From: Erysipelotrichaceae bacterium OttesenSCG-928-M19
GTDB taxonomy: Bacteria > Bacillota_I > Bacilli_A > JAJDGJ01
Direction of reading: 5' to 3'
Length of the DNA: 56,665 nt
Assembly: GCA_030265585.1 (NCBI GenBank)
Contig: JAJDGJ010000004.1
Span: 1-56,665 of the forward strand
Under the pieces are notes generated by a model. It was not told where the DNA came from. It saw nothing but the letters and a program-made list of their open reading frames with translations, and did no database searches. Below, piece after piece: positions 37,952-47,470 of the stretch (positions are counted from its first letter, which is position 1; each line of letters starts with the position of its first letter). The position numbers were made by a program, and so were the translations under genes.

Positions 37952-39076
37952 TTATTTATAATTTTTTTTAAGATATTCAGCAAATATTCTTAACCCACTA
38001 GATAGAACATCGGTGTTATTTGCATAGCCAATACGTAGATATCCTTCAATGTCTAACGCGCTGCCTGGAACTAACATTACTCCAGTTTCTTGCATAAGAT
38101 TATGACATAATTCGGCTGATTTAACATCAAAATCATATTTAAGAAATGCCGTTGTACCTGCAACTGGCATAGCATATGAAATACCTTTGGTATTTTGTAC
38201 CCATTCATCTAATATTTTAACATTAGTTGAAACAATATTTAAATTCCTTTTTAAAATTTTATCTTTATTTTTTAGAGCAATAGTACCTAGATAATCATCA
38301 ATTAGACCACAACTAATAGTATTATAGTCACGATGAGTGTTTACTCTTTCAATAAAATCTTGTGGACCGACAATCCAACCAAGTCTTAAACCAGCTAATG
38401 AAAATACTTTTGACAAACTACCAGTACTAATCGCTTTATCATAAAGGTCAATCACAGAGGGTGTGAAGCTTCTTTCATGATGTAAACCACGATAGACTTC
38501 ATCACAAACTACATAAGCATCAACTTCTTTTGCTAAAGCAATGATTTCTTTTAAACTGTCATCATCAATTAATGCTCCAGTAGGATTATTAGGATTATTT
38601 AAAGCGATTACTTTTGTATCTTTTGTTATCATTTTTTTAAGTTTATTCAAATCAGGCAGATAGTTGTTTTTATAATCTAATTCAAGTAATTCAACATTAG
38701 CTCTTAATGCTTCAGGAATAGAATAATGTTGTTGGTAGGTTGGGACAAAAACAATAACATGATCTCCTTCTTCAATTAAAGTTTCATAAACTAAATGGTT
38801 GGCTCCAGTAGCACCATGAGTTAAAGTAATATTGTCATTTGTTAAATCTCTAGAAAATAATTTTCTTAATTCGTTTCTAAATTCATCACTACCTTCAATG
38901 GCTCCATAAGTCATTTTCATGTTCCCGATGACATTAAAAGCTTCTTCTTTCATATTTGCTAGCTCTAATAATTCATTTATTGTCATTGAAGCAACACAGG
39001 TTTCAGCAATATTGTATTTTGCATCGTTTTCATATTTATTCATCCATTTCTCGACACCAAAATCTTTGATTTTCAT
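37952..39076 (-). CDS. PLP-dependent aminotransferase, class I/II
   Basis: 374 residues, fold type I. The motifs are NNPNNPTGA (binding the cofactor), CDEVYRGL and the Schiff-base lysine K223 in STGSLSKVFSLAGLRLGW. The C-terminal arginine region GYLRIGYANN would hold the substrate carboxylate. The N terminus (VEKWMNKYENDAKYNIAET) belongs to a subgroup that also contains capreomycidine-synthase-like enzymes, so reactions other than simple transamination are possible; I cannot assign the substrate. ATG 39076 follows a GGAGAA site and the gene begins 11 bases after the cyclodeaminase-like gene, so the two form an operon and probably act on related metabolites. Confidence 0.85.
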   Translation of the reverse strand: MKIKDFGVEKWMNKYENDAKYNIAETCVASMTINELLELANMKEEAFNVIGNMKMTYGAIEGSDEFRNELRKLFSRDLTNDNITLTHGATGANHLVYETLIEEGDHVIVFVPTYQQHYSIPEALRANVELLELDYKNNYLPDLNKLKKMITKDTKVIALNNPNNPTGALIDDDSLKEIIALAKEVDAYVVCDEVYRGLHHERSFTPSVIDLYDKAISTGSLSKVFSLAGLRLGWIVGPQDFIERVNTHRDYNTISCGLIDDYLGTIALKNKDKILKRNLNIVSTNVKILDEWVQNTKGISYAMPVAGTTAFLKYDFDVKSAELCHNLMQETGVMLVPGSALDIEGYLRIGYANNTDVLSSGLRIFAEYLKKNYK

Positions 39077-39087
39077 TTTTATTCTCC

Positions 39088-40068
39088 TTAAAATGTTATT
39101 TTTTGACCGATATTATTTTTATTAGCTTTTTCGATTAGAGAGTAAGCAATCATAATGTCTTGAAGACTAATTCCGGAAGCATCAAATATAGTTATTTCAT
39201 CATTATTTTCTCGACCCTTAACTGGATTTAATAAGACGCTACCAATTTCATTTAATGATTCTTTGCTAATTAACTTATTTTTAAATGCAATTTCACATTC
39301 ACCTACAGTACACGCTTGATTAATATCGTCAACATAGATCTTAGCCTCAGAAAGTAAATTAACATCTAATTCTTGTTTACCACTCATATCAGAGCCTAAG
39401 CATGACAAGTGAGTTCCTGGGTTAATGAAATCCTTCATTATTAGCTGTTTCCTTGATGGTGTAGCACTAATAATAATATCACTCCTTAAACAAGCTTCCT
39501 TCAAATTTTCAGCCACAATAATTTTTTCAATATGATAAAGAGTTTCTTTTAATTTGAAAGCTTGGTTTATATTAATTGGATCATATATTATAATTTCTTC
39601 TAAATCTTGAAAAACTTCGTTCATCATTTCAATAATGAAAGGCGCTAAATAACCACACCCCACAACCAAAAGTGTTTTACTATTAGCTCGAGCTAATAAT
39701 TGGGCACCTATCGTTGCAGCAGCGGCAGTTCGTAATCCTGTTAAGTTTTTAAAATCTAATATTCCAAGTAATTCACCAGTGATTGAGTTGAAAACCATTG
39801 TTGTACTCATCAGTGTCGGCAAGTTTTTAGAATTATTATCACTATGGACTGAGACAACTTTTAGTCCAAAACAATTAGGATCGTTCAAAACACCAGACTT
39901 AATATCCATATCAGCTTCATCAGGAATAAATTCATGGAATATTAAAGGAAAGTCTTGTCCTTGTTTCATTGCTTTTTGAAGATATGCTTGTTTGACAGCA
40001 GAAACAATTTCTTCATTAGTTACCATTTCAGAAATATCCTGACTTGTTAAAGCTCTAAATTCACTCAT
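39088..40068 (-). CDS. Ornithine cyclodeaminase/mu-crystallin family protein
   Basis: 326 residues. The Rossmann motif VVGCGYLAPF, the LTGLRTAAAATIGA segment and the C-terminal FDASGISLQDI are typical of the family, whose members use NAD(P) to cyclise ornithine to proline, reduce ketimines or make amino acids such as diaminopropionate precursors. The upstream ATG 40077 lies within the AGGAGATG ribosome site; ATG 40068 is spaced correctly. Directly upstream on the same strand is the decayed copy of the 46-residue gene, and downstream the aminotransferase. The substrate is unknown. Confidence 0.85.
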   Translation of the reverse strand: MSEFRALTSQDISEMVTNEEIVSAVKQAYLQKAMKQGQDFPLIFHEFIPDEADMDIKSGVLNDPNCFGLKVVSVHSDNNSKNLPTLMSTTMVFNSITGELLGILDFKNLTGLRTAAAATIGAQLLARANSKTLLVVGCGYLAPFIIEMMNEVFQDLEEIIIYDPININQAFKLKETLYHIEKIIVAENLKEACLRSDIIISATPSRKQLIMKDFINPGTHLSCLGSDMSGKQELDVNLLSEAKIYVDDINQACTVGECEIAFKNKLISKESLNEIGSVLLNPVKGRENNDEITIFDASGISLQDIMIAYSLIEKANKNNIGQKITF

Positions 40069-40073
40069 TAAAT

Positions 40074-40220
40074 TCATCTCCTATTATTTTTCTTTAAATT
40101 TTGATTTACTAAATAAATTAAATATTCATTTTAGGGTAATTTATTTATTAAACCGCCTTCAATTGTGCTAATTAGGAATGCCTTTAAACCAGATTTTATG
40201 GCTTCCTTATTATTTTTGTT
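40074..40220 (-). pseudogene. Decayed copy of the 46-residue small gene
   Basis: On the minus strand an AAGGAGG site (40234-40228) and a TATAAT (40246-40241) lead into codons reading NKNNKEAIKSGLKAFLIST. The start codon is missing (the codon before the first Asn is TAG) and a TAA interrupts the frame at 40131-40133. After that stop the same frame resumes similarity (NEYLIYLVNQNL against ETEYLISLIDQCL of the intact gene) and ends at a TGA inside the ribosome site of the cyclodeaminase-like gene. It is therefore a pseudogene of the gene at 37648-37788, or a once-translated leader of this operon. Confidence 0.75.
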
Positions 40221-40240
40221 CTAATAACCTCCTTAAAACA

Positions 40241-40246
40241 ATTATA
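40241..40246 (-). promoter_or_regulatory. -10 element of the cyclodeaminase/aminotransferase operon
   Basis: TATAAT on the minus strand, about 170 bases upstream of the cyclodeaminase ATG; -35 not clear. The untranslated stretch in between is the decayed small gene. Confidence 0.5.
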
Positions 40247-40303
40247 CTTTATATCAATTATATAATAATTATAGAATATATAATTTTTAAAGTTATTTTT
40301 TGT

Positions 40304-41386
40304 TTAAATTACAAAAGAATGGTAAGTAAGAAGGTAGATTGTGATGGCAATTGATAAACTTTTATAAAATTCTAAATCACTAGCATTAGCTTCGATTATT
40401 TCATGAGCTTTATTAATGCGATAGCGAATTGTATTCTCATGAACAAACATCTTTTGAGCGCAATGTTTTATATCGCCTTCATATCTAATAAAATTAATTA
40501 AGGTATCCATCATCTGCTCATCGTTAATAACGTCTTTAAGATAGTTGATCATAAAGTTTTGATACTCTTCATTTTGGTAATTGTCAATGACAACATATAA
40601 AAAGTTAATTTCTTCAAAAGTTATAATATCTTGCTTTAGATGTTTGGCTAGTTTAGCATTATCAATACTTCTTTTAATACTGGTTTTTAAATCTTTATTA
40701 TGCTGAGAGATACCAATATGGTAGGAATAGCTTTGTAACAGATCTTTAAAGTAGCCAACATAATAGGTTAAATCATGGTTGCGTTTGCCAAAGATAATAA
40801 AACTATTTTGATAAGGATAAACTTTAAAATTAGCGTTTCTTAAAATAGACTGGTTGTGTTTATCATTTATGTGAATACAAAAAACATAATATTCTTCAGT
40901 ATCTAAATTTAATAGATCTAAAGCTTTTTGATTAGTAATAAAATCACTTAAAATATTATCAATGATTTGTTGATAATAGTTAATTCTTTCAATTCGCTTA
41001 ATATCATATAATACTTCATAGATTATTTCCTCAAAAGTAAGTTCATCGCCGTAGAGGAAGATAGGGTAACGATGCTCTTCTGCTAATTTTTTAATTTTTG
41101 GTGGTAATTCTTGATAATAAATCTTCTTAATAGCAATAGCGCAAGTTTGAATTTTAATTAAAGTTTCAATAATTTTATAAAACAGTTCTTCATTATCTTT
41201 AGCTATTAACATGCTAGTAATAAGAAACTCACCTTGATAAAATGATTTTTCAATATCTTTTTCGACATCAAATTCATAATCAACAACACCAACATTAGTA
41301 ACATTAACATCTAAGTTTGCATTATCAATCACTAAATCTAATTGTTGTAGAAGAGGATTTTTTAAGAGTTCTTTAAGACTTAACAT
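40304..41386 (-). CDS. PucR-family transcriptional regulator
   Basis: 360 residues. The N-terminal part (about 1-115) is the PucR sensor domain (LKELLKNPLLQQLDLV start, QGEFLITSML). The middle is the GGDEF-like/CdaR linker. The C-terminal 60 residues are the PucR-type helix-turn-helix (KMFVHENTIRYRINKAHEII). Family members sense small molecules such as purine breakdown products, sugars or amino acids and usually control adjacent genes. It lies on the same strand just upstream of the cyclodeaminase/aminotransferase operon and is the obvious candidate regulator (inference). The ATG overlaps the end of a 17-codon upstream frame with a better ribosome site. Confidence 0.88.
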   Translation of the reverse strand: MLSLKELLKNPLLQQLDLVIDNANLDVNVTNVGVVDYEFDVEKDIEKSFYQGEFLITSMLIAKDNEELFYKIIETLIKIQTCAIAIKKIYYQELPPKIKKLAEEHRYPIFLYGDELTFEEIIYEVLYDIKRIERINYYQQIIDNILSDFITNQKALDLLNLDTEEYYVFCIHINDKHNQSILRNANFKVYPYQNSFIIFGKRNHDLTYYVGYFKDLLQSYSYHIGISQHNKDLKTSIKRSIDNAKLAKHLKQDIITFEEINFLYVVIDNYQNEEYQNFMINYLKDVINDEQMMDTLINFIRYEGDIKHCAQKMFVHENTIRYRINKAHEIIEANASDLEFYKSLSIAITIYLLTYHSFVI

Positions 41387-41433
41387 GATAAAAATACTCT
41401 CTTTAATTGCTGATTATTATTTATTAAAAACAT
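41380..41433 (-). CDS. 17-codon upstream frame overlapping the PucR-type gene start
   Basis: MFLINNNQQLKRVFLSC. It has AGGAG 8 bases before its ATG, better than the GAGAG in front of the regulator gene. Its final codons TGT TAA overlap the regulator ATG, an arrangement typical of translational coupling. The predicted transcription start lies at or next to the AGGAG, which weakens the case. It may be a leader peptide or chance. Confidence 0.4.
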   Translation of the reverse strand: MFLINNNQQLKRVFLSC

Positions 41434-41452
41434 AGTATCAACTCCTAGTGGT

Positions 41453-41461
41453 ATTATATCA
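41453..41461 (-). promoter_or_regulatory. Extended -10 promoter of the PucR-type gene
   Basis: TGATATAAT on the minus strand (hexamer 41458-41453). -35 weak. Confidence 0.55.
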
Positions 41462-41552
41462 TAATTAAAAGTTAATGTACTGGTTAGTTATTAATGTTTA
41501 TCTTAAAAAAATTAAATAATTTTAAGGGATTTAATACATATCTTTAAGACTG

Positions 41553-41561
41553 TGCTATAAT
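41553..41561 (+). promoter_or_regulatory. Extended -10 promoter of the MATE transporter gene
   Basis: TGCTATAAT with a perfect hexamer at 41556-41561. It lies 35 bases before the GTG start and is divergent from the PucR-type promoter 100 bases away. Confidence 0.6.
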
Positions 41562-41596
41562 ATATAATAGCGTTTAAAAATGAGGGGGACGAGCTT

Positions 41597-42946
41597 GTGA
41601 ACTTAAAAAAATCTTTTTATTATACGGCCTTTTTTTTAGCTCTACCAAATATCATTCAGCAGTTAGTAACTAATTTGTCACAGATGGTTGATAATTTAAT
41701 GGTGGGAAGATTACAAGAGATTGCTATTGCAGGAGTAACGATAACTAATCAAATTTTCTTTATCTTTACTGTCGTTATGTTAGGTTTAACAGCAGCAGGT
41801 GGTATTTTTATTACTCAATACAAAGGTGCAAGAAACGATGAAAAAGTAACTGAAGTCTTTAGAGTTGTTTTGCTTTTTTCACTAGGATTAGGTGTTTTAT
41901 TCTTTTTAGCAATGCATTTTACACCGGAAACTTTTTTAAGAATATTTGCTAAAGATCAAGTTGTAATTGAAAGTGCATTATCTTATGTTCAATATATTAA
42001 ATATACCTTTTTAATCTATCCAATTTCTTTAGCTATTGGAGCATCATATCGTTTTTGTGGTTTAGTTAAGGTGCCTATGTATGTTGCAATCCTAAGTGTG
42101 ATTGTTAATATTATTTTTAATTACTGTTTAATATACGGTAATTTTGGTTTTCCGGCTTTAGGAGTACCTGGTGCTGCCATTGCCACTTTAATTGCTCGTG
42201 TAGTTGAGCTTGTAATTTTACTTTATCTAACAAGAAGATTAGAGACACCAATAAAGGTTCATCTTTCAAAAATATTCTCTTTTGAAAAATATGTTTTAAC
42301 TGATTTTATCAACAAGGGTTATGGTTTAATTTTAAATGAATTTTTCTGGTCTTTTGGTATGCAAGTAGTTGTGATTGTTTATACTAGTAAGATTAGTGAG
42401 AATATTGCTGCTATGAGTATTGCGAATGTTATGACAAATTTAATCTTTGTAGGTATGAGTGGTATGAGCGTGGCAATTTCGATTATTGTTGGAAATAGTT
42501 TAGGGCAAGGTAAGTTTGAACAAGCTAAGAAAGATTCAAGAAAACTGTTAAAATTAAGTGCCAGTGTAGGTTTGTTTTTAGGTATCACTGTAATTGTAGT
42601 CTCTTACTTTATTACAATGTTATATGATATTGCTCCAGAAACGTTACAAACAGCTCGCCTTGTAATTGTAGCTGCCGCTTGTTTTAGTTGGTTATACTAT
42701 CTTAATGTAGCATATTTCTACACGCTTAGAGTAGGTGGTGATACTAAGAGTGTATTAATAATGGATTCAGGATTTGTTTGGGCTGTGATGATTCCTGTAG
42801 CACTCTTAATTGGACAATTACATCTTTATTTACCACTTCATTATTTCTTAGTTCAGTTCTTTGACTTAATTAAGCTTGCAGTTGCGAGGGTTCGTTATCG
42901 AAAAGGCAATTGGCTAATCAATTTAACTATCCATGAAGAAGTGTAA
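41597..42946 (+). CDS. MATE-family efflux transporter
   Basis: 449 residues with about twelve hydrophobic segments in two related halves, the MATE/NorM fold that exports organic cations or metabolites in exchange for sodium or protons. The first helix carries NLSQMVDNLMVGRL, a family signature, and each half has a loop beginning with the GxPGAAIAT-type pattern. The start is GTG 41597 with GAGGGGGACG upstream; the preceding TTG 41595 is out of frame. It is transcribed alone, divergently from the PucR-type regulator, so it could be part of the same response (inference). Substrate unknown. Confidence 0.9.
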   Translation: MNLKKSFYYTAFFLALPNIIQQLVTNLSQMVDNLMVGRLQEIAIAGVTITNQIFFIFTVVMLGLTAAGGIFITQYKGARNDEKVTEVFRVVLLFSLGLGVLFFLAMHFTPETFLRIFAKDQVVIESALSYVQYIKYTFLIYPISLAIGASYRFCGLVKVPMYVAILSVIVNIIFNYCLIYGNFGFPALGVPGAAIATLIARVVELVILLYLTRRLETPIKVHLSKIFSFEKYVLTDFINKGYGLILNEFFWSFGMQVVVIVYTSKISENIAAMSIANVMTNLIFVGMSGMSVAISIIVGNSLGQGKFEQAKKDSRKLLKLSASVGLFLGITVIVVSYFITMLYDIAPETLQTARLVIVAAACFSWLYYLNVAYFYTLRVGGDTKSVLIMDSGFVWAVMIPVALLIGQLHLYLPLHYFLVQFFDLIKLAVARVRYRKGNWLINLTIHEEV

Positions 42947-42997
42947 TTTCTACATTTCTTCATAGGTGATTATTATAGAGTAGGTAACTTAAACTAC

Positions 42998-43034
42998 AAT
43001 CGTAATAAGTAATACTTAATATTTGCGATTTTAA
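42998..43034 (+). terminator. Intrinsic terminator after the MATE gene
   Basis: Two stacked stems: an outer AATCGTAA with TTGCGATT (one G-T pair) and an inner AAGT/ACTT, then TTTT. Confidence 0.65.
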
Positions 43035-43054
43035 TCAATATTTACAAAAAAATG

Positions 43055-43083
43055 TTGACATTGTTTTCTAAATAATATATGAT
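43055..43083 (+). promoter_or_regulatory. Promoter of the rpsL-rpsG-fusA operon
   Basis: Perfect -35 TTGACA (43055-43060), 17 bases, -10 TATGAT (43078-43083). This is the best -35 in the window. Confidence 0.85.
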
Positions 43084-43089
43084 TATTAG

Positions 43090-43174
43090 GCAAGCACTTT
43101 TAGTGTGTTTTTATGTTTTAAGAAAAGACACACCTGGAAGTGTGTGAATATTTTTAAAGAAAGGAGTTAACTAG
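43090..43174 (+). promoter_or_regulatory. Structured leader of the str operon
   Basis: An 85-base leader with three competing pairings: a small hairpin GCACT/AGTGT (43094-43106) followed by T5, a hairpin ACACAC/GTGTGT (43128-43145), and an alternative pairing of 43103-43112 with 43124-43133 that excludes both. This layout would suit attenuation or autoregulation of ribosomal protein synthesis; the pairing was worked out by eye. Confidence 0.45.
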
Positions 43175-43594
43175 ATGCCAACAATTAATCAGTTAGTAAA
43201 AAAGGGACGTTCTTCAAAAGTATATACTTCAAAATCACCAGCATTAAATAGTGGTTATAATACTTTAAAGAAAAAGAACACACATACTAATTCTCCACAG
43301 AAAAAGGGAGTATGTACCAGAGTAGCAACTATGACGCCAAAAAAACCTAACTCAGCATTACGTAAATATGCCAGAGTTAGATTATCAAATAATATGGAAG
43401 TTACAGCTTATATTCCAGGTATAGGTCACAATCTTCAAGAACATAGTGTTGTTTTGATTCGTGGTGGACGTGTTAAGGATTTACCAGGGGTAAGATATCA
43501 TATTGTTCGTGGAACATTAGACTGTGCAGGAGTGAATGAAAGAAAACAAAGTCGTTCACATTATGGGACAAAGAAGCCTAAAGCTGCCAAATAG
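43175..43594 (+). CDS. rpsL: 30S ribosomal protein S12
   Basis: 139 residues. Part of the decoding centre of the small subunit. The sequence is highly conserved from [12 protein letters not shown] to YGTKKPKA. The streptomycin-determining loop reads [13 protein letters not shown] with the ordinary lysine, so no classic resistance change is visible. AAAGGAG lies 6 bases upstream. First gene of the str operon, with a leader of about 85 bases. Confidence 0.98.
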   Translation: MPTINQLVKKGRSSKVYTSKSPALNSGYNTLKKKNTHTNSPQKKGVCTRVATMTPKKPNSALRKYARVRLSNNMEVTAYIPGIGHNLQEHSVVLIRGGRVKDLPGVRYHIVRGTLDCAGVNERKQSRSHYGTKKPKAAK

Positions 43595-43620
43595 AAAATT
43601 ATTGAAAAGGAGGCTATTAT

Positions 43621-44091
43621 ATGCCAAGAAAAGGACATGTTGCCAAACGTGATGTCTTAGTTGATCCAGTTTACAACTCAAAATTAGTTTCGCGTTTGAT
43701 CAATAAAATTATGGTCGATGGTAAAAAAGGTGTTGCTCAAAACATCTTATACGATGCTTTTTCAATAATTGAGGAAAAAACAAATGAAAATCCAATGGAT
43801 GTTTTTGAGAAAGCTTTAGATAATGTTATGCCAATGCTTGAACTTAAAGTTAGAAGAATTGGTGGAGCGAATTATCAAGTACCAGTCGAAGTAAGAGAAG
43901 AAAGAAGAGCTACATTAGGCCTTAGATGGATCGTAAACTACGCAAGACTTAGAGGAGAAAAAACAATGACTCAACGACTTGCGAATGAACTTATGGATGC
44001 AGCTAATGGAACTGGCGCTTCAGTAAAGAAAAGAGAAGATACTCATAAAATGGCAGAAGCTAACAAAGCGTTTGCACATTTCAAATGGTAA
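43621..44091 (+). CDS. rpsG: 30S ribosomal protein S7
   Basis: 156 residues. Primary 16S rRNA-binding protein that starts assembly of the small-subunit head. Conserved [12 protein letters not shown] start, [15 protein letters not shown] loop and [18 protein letters not shown] end. AAAGGAGG lies ahead of the ATG. It sits 26 bases after rpsL in the standard str order. S7 is the usual autoregulator of this operon in other bacteria; no S7-binding mimic is obvious between rpsL and rpsG here. Confidence 0.98.
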   Translation: MPRKGHVAKRDVLVDPVYNSKLVSRLINKIMVDGKKGVAQNILYDAFSIIEEKTNENPMDVFEKALDNVMPMLELKVRRIGGANYQVPVEVREERRATLGLRWIVNYARLRGEKTMTQRLANELMDAANGTGASVKKREDTHKMAEANKAFAHFKW

Positions 44092-44120
44092 GCTAATATA
44101 ATTGAGAAGGGAGAACAAAT

Positions 44121-46193
44121 ATGGCGCGTGAGACATCACTAGAAAAAACAAGAAATTTTGGAATCATGGCTCATATTGATGCGGGTAAAACAACAACAAC
44201 AGAGCGTATTCTATATTTTTCAGGAAAGATTCATAAAATTGGTGAAACCCATGAAGGGGCAGCCCAAATGGATTATATGGATCAAGAAAAAGAACGTGGT
44301 ATTACAATTACATCAGCAGCAACAACTGCTAATTGGCATGATCATAGATTAAATATTATTGATACACCAGGGCACGTCGACTTTACAGTTGAGGTTGAAA
44401 GATCTCTTAGAGTATTAGATGGTGCAGTAGCAGTATTAGATGCAAAAGCAGGTGTAGAACCACAAACAGAAACAGTTTGGCGACAAGGTACTAGATACAA
44501 TGTTCCAAGAATTGTTTTTGCGAATAAGATGGATGCAACAGGTGCTGACTTTATTATGTCAGTTAAATCGATGCATTCAAGATTAGATGCTAATGCAGCA
44601 GCAATCCAAATGCCAATTGGGGCTGAAGGAGACTTTACTGGAATTATTGACTTAGTAGAGATGAAATCTCATATTTACAATGATGAAAAAGGTGAAGATA
44701 TCACTGTAGGAGAAGTCCCTGCTGAATTAGTAGATCAAGCATTAGAATTAAGAGCAGAATTACTTGAAAGACTTGCGGATTTTGATGAAGATTTAATGAT
44801 GTTAGTTTTAGAAGGTGAAGAAATTGATGCTGAAACAGTAAAACCAGTAATTAGAAAAGCGGTTTTATCAGGGGAGTTTTTCCCAGTACTATGTGGTTCA
44901 GCATATAAAAATAAAGGTGTTCAATTATTGCTAGATGCTGTAATCGAATATTTACCATCTCCACTAGATATCCCACCAATTACTGGGCATTTAGAAGATG
45001 GAACTGAAGAAACAAGACCTGCTGATGATAATGGACCATTCTCATCACTTGCGTTTAAAGTTATCACTGACCCATTTGTAGGAAGATTAACTTTCTTTAG
45101 AGTTTATTCAGGACATATTTCATCAGGAACATATGTTTACAATGCTACAAAAGGTAAAAAAGAAAGATTAGGACGTATTTTACAAATGCATGCTAACTCT
45201 CGTTCAGAAATTACTGATGTTTATTCAGGAGATATTGCAGCAGCAGTTGGTTTAAAAGATACAACAACAGGGGATACATTATGTGATGAAAAGAATCAAA
45301 TTATCTTAGAATCAATGGATTTCCCAGAGCCAGTTATTAATGTTGCGGTTGAGCCTAAATCAAAAGCTGACCAAGATAAGATGGGTGTTGCTTTATCAAA
45401 ACTTGCTGAAGAAGATCCAACATTCAGACAATATACAGATGAAGAAACAGGACAAACAATTATCGCTGGAATGGGAGAATTACACTTAGATGTTATCGTT
45501 GATCGTATGAAAAGAGAGTTTAGCGTTGAAGCAAACGTTGGAGCACCTCAAGTATCATATCGTGAGACATTAACTGAAACAGCTGAAGTCGAAGGTAAAT
45601 ACATCAAACAATCTGGTGGACGTGGACAATATGGACATGTTTGGATTAAGTTTGAACCTAATCCAGAAAAAGGTTATGAGTTTGTTGATTCAATTGTTGG
45701 TGGAGTTGTACCTCGTGAATATATTTCAAGTGTTAATGCAGGATTACAAGATGCAGCAGCTGGTGGTATTATCGCAGGATATCCATTAATTGATTTTAAA
45801 GCAACACTATATGATGGTTCTTACCATGATGTTGACTCAAGTGAAATGGCTTATAAAATTGCTGCTAGTATGGCATTAAAAGCAGCAGCAAAAAAATGTC
45901 GTCCAGTATTATTAGAACCAATAATGTCAGTAGATATTACTGTACCTAATGAATATATGGGAGATGTAATGGGAGATATTTCATCTCGTCGTGGACGAAT
46001 TGAAGGTCAAGAAGAAAGAGGAAACGCTATGCTTATTAGCTGTATGGTTCCTCTTGCAGAAATGTTTGGTTATGCAACAGCACTAAGAAGTAATACGCAA
46101 GGTCGTGGAACATATACAATGCAATTTGATCATTATGAAGAAACACCTAAGTCGATTACTGAAGAGATTATCAAGAAAAATACAGGTGCATAA
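44121..46193 (+). CDS. fusA: Elongation factor G
   Basis: 690 residues. GTPase that drives translocation on the ribosome. G1 AHIDAGKT, the switch region with [10 protein letters not shown]3 DTPGHVDF and G4 NKMD are all intact, followed by the standard domains II to V. AGAAGGGAG precedes the ATG. It ends the rpsL-rpsG-fusA run; tuf follows after 74 bases with a promoter of its own. Confidence 0.98.
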   Translation: MARETSLEKTRNFGIMAHIDAGKTTTTERILYFSGKIHKIGETHEGAAQMDYMDQEKERGITITSAATTANWHDHRLNIIDTPGHVDFTVEVERSLRVLDGAVAVLDAKAGVEPQTETVWRQGTRYNVPRIVFANKMDATGADFIMSVKSMHSRLDANAAAIQMPIGAEGDFTGIIDLVEMKSHIYNDEKGEDITVGEVPAELVDQALELRAELLERLADFDEDLMMLVLEGEEIDAETVKPVIRKAVLSGEFFPVLCGSAYKNKGVQLLLDAVIEYLPSPLDIPPITGHLEDGTEETRPADDNGPFSSLAFKVITDPFVGRLTFFRVYSGHISSGTYVYNATKGKKERLGRILQMHANSRSEITDVYSGDIAAAVGLKDTTTGDTLCDEKNQIILESMDFPEPVINVAVEPKSKADQDKMGVALSKLAEEDPTFRQYTDEETGQTIIAGMGELHLDVIVDRMKREFSVEANVGAPQVSYRETLTETAEVEGKYIKQSGGRGQYGHVWIKFEPNPEKGYEFVDSIVGGVVPREYISSVNAGLQDAAAGGIIAGYPLIDFKATLYDGSYHDVDSSEMAYKIAASMALKAAAKKCRPVLLEPIMSVDITVPNEYMGDVMGDISSRRGRIEGQEERGNAMLISCMVPLAEMFGYATALRSNTQGRGTYTMQFDHYEETPKSITEEIIKKNTGA

Positions 46194-46204
46194 AAGCTAG
46201 GTAC

Positions 46205-46233
46205 TTGATTTTATCTTAAAAATTTTATAAAAT
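46205..46233 (+). promoter_or_regulatory. Promoter of tuf
   Basis: -35 TTGATT (46205-46210), 17 bases, -10 TAAAAT (46228-46233), in the gap between fusA and tuf. Confidence 0.6.
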
Positions 46234-46267
46234 AATAATGTTAAAGAAAACTAGGAGGATGTAAAAA

Positions 46268-47452
46268 ATGGCAAAAGCAAAATTTGATCGTAGTAAAACG
46301 CATGTTAACATTGGGACAATAGGACATGTTGACCATGGTAAAACAACTTTAACTGCGGCAATTGCTACAGTATTAGCAAAACATGGTGGAGGAAGCGCTG
46401 CAAGTTATGCAGAAATCGATAACGCACCAGAAGAAAAAGAACGTGGGATTACAATTAACACATCTCATATTGAGTATGAAACAGAAACTCGTCACTATGC
46501 ACACGTGGATTGTCCAGGGCATGCTGACTACGTAAAAAATATGATCACAGGAGCAGCACAAATGGATGGTGCAATCTTAGTTGTTTCAGCAACTGATGGA
46601 CCAATGCCACAAACTAGAGAGCATATCTTACTATCTCGTCAAGTTAGTGTTCCATATATCGTTGTCTTCTTAAATAAATGTGATATGGTTGATGATGAAG
46701 AATTAATTGACTTAGTTGAAATGGAAGTAAGAGACTTATTAACTGAGTATGAATTCCCAGGTGATGATACACCAATTATTAAAGGTTCTGCTTTAAAAGC
46801 ATTAGAAGGAGAAGCTCAATGGGAAGAAAAAATTATTGAATTAATGGCAGCAGTAGATAGCTATATCCCAGCTCCAGAAAGAGATACTGACAAACCATTC
46901 TTATTACCAGTAGAAGATGTGTTCACTATCACAGGACGTGGAACAGTTGCAACTGGAAAAATTGATCGTGGTACTATCAGAGTAAATGATGAAGCTGAAA
47001 TCATTGGATTAAAAGATACAACTAAAACAGTTATTACTGGATTAGAAATGTTTAGAAAATTATTAGATGAAGCATATGCAGGAGACAATATTGGAGCATT
47101 ACTTCGTGGTGTAAACCGTGAAGAAATCCAACGTGGTCAAGTTCTTGCGAAACCAGGAAGTGTTACTCCACATACACAATTCAAATGTGAAGTGTATATC
47201 TTATCAAAAGATGAAGGAGGACGTCATACACCATTCTTTGGTAACTATCGTCCACAATTCTACTTTAGAACTACAGACGTAACTGGTGTTATTGAATTAC
47301 CAGCTGACACTGAAATGGTAATGCCTGGCGATAATGTTGAAATGACTGTTGATCTAATTGCACCAATTGCATTAGAACAAGGAACAAAATTATCGATTCG
47401 TGAAGGTGGAAGAACCGTAGGTGCAGGAGTTGTAACTGAAATTATTAAATAG
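46268..47452 (+). CDS. tuf: Elongation factor Tu
   Basis: 394 residues. GTPase that brings aminoacyl-tRNA to the ribosome. GHVDHGKT, the RGITIN switch, DCPGHADY and NKCD motifs are intact and domains II and III are complete. CTAGGAGG lies upstream. Codon choice is visibly more regular than in neighbouring genes, as expected for a very highly expressed protein. A 13-base-pair terminator follows. Confidence 0.98.
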   Translation: MAKAKFDRSKTHVNIGTIGHVDHGKTTLTAAIATVLAKHGGGSAASYAEIDNAPEEKERGITINTSHIEYETETRHYAHVDCPGHADYVKNMITGAAQMDGAILVVSATDGPMPQTREHILLSRQVSVPYIVVFLNKCDMVDDEELIDLVEMEVRDLLTEYEFPGDDTPIIKGSALKALEGEAQWEEKIIELMAAVDSYIPAPERDTDKPFLLPVEDVFTITGRGTVATGKIDRGTIRVNDEAEIIGLKDTTKTVITGLEMFRKLLDEAYAGDNIGALLRGVNREEIQRGQVLAKPGSVTPHTQFKCEVYILSKDEGGRHTPFFGNYRPQFYFRTTDVTGVIELPADTEMVMPGDNVEMTVDLIAPIALEQGTKLSIREGGRTVGAGVVTEIIK

Positions 47453-47470
47453 TTATAATTAAAATAATAA

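Noticed and set aside
37648-40220. Insertion sequence or transposon bounded by the small-gene copies
   Set aside because: The copies are diverged and coding-like. I see no transposase, terminal inverted repeats or target-site duplication.
44158-44352. Small frame inside fusA
   Set aside because: It overlaps a fully conserved gene in another frame, and its glutamine-rich translation merely reflects the GTPase codons.
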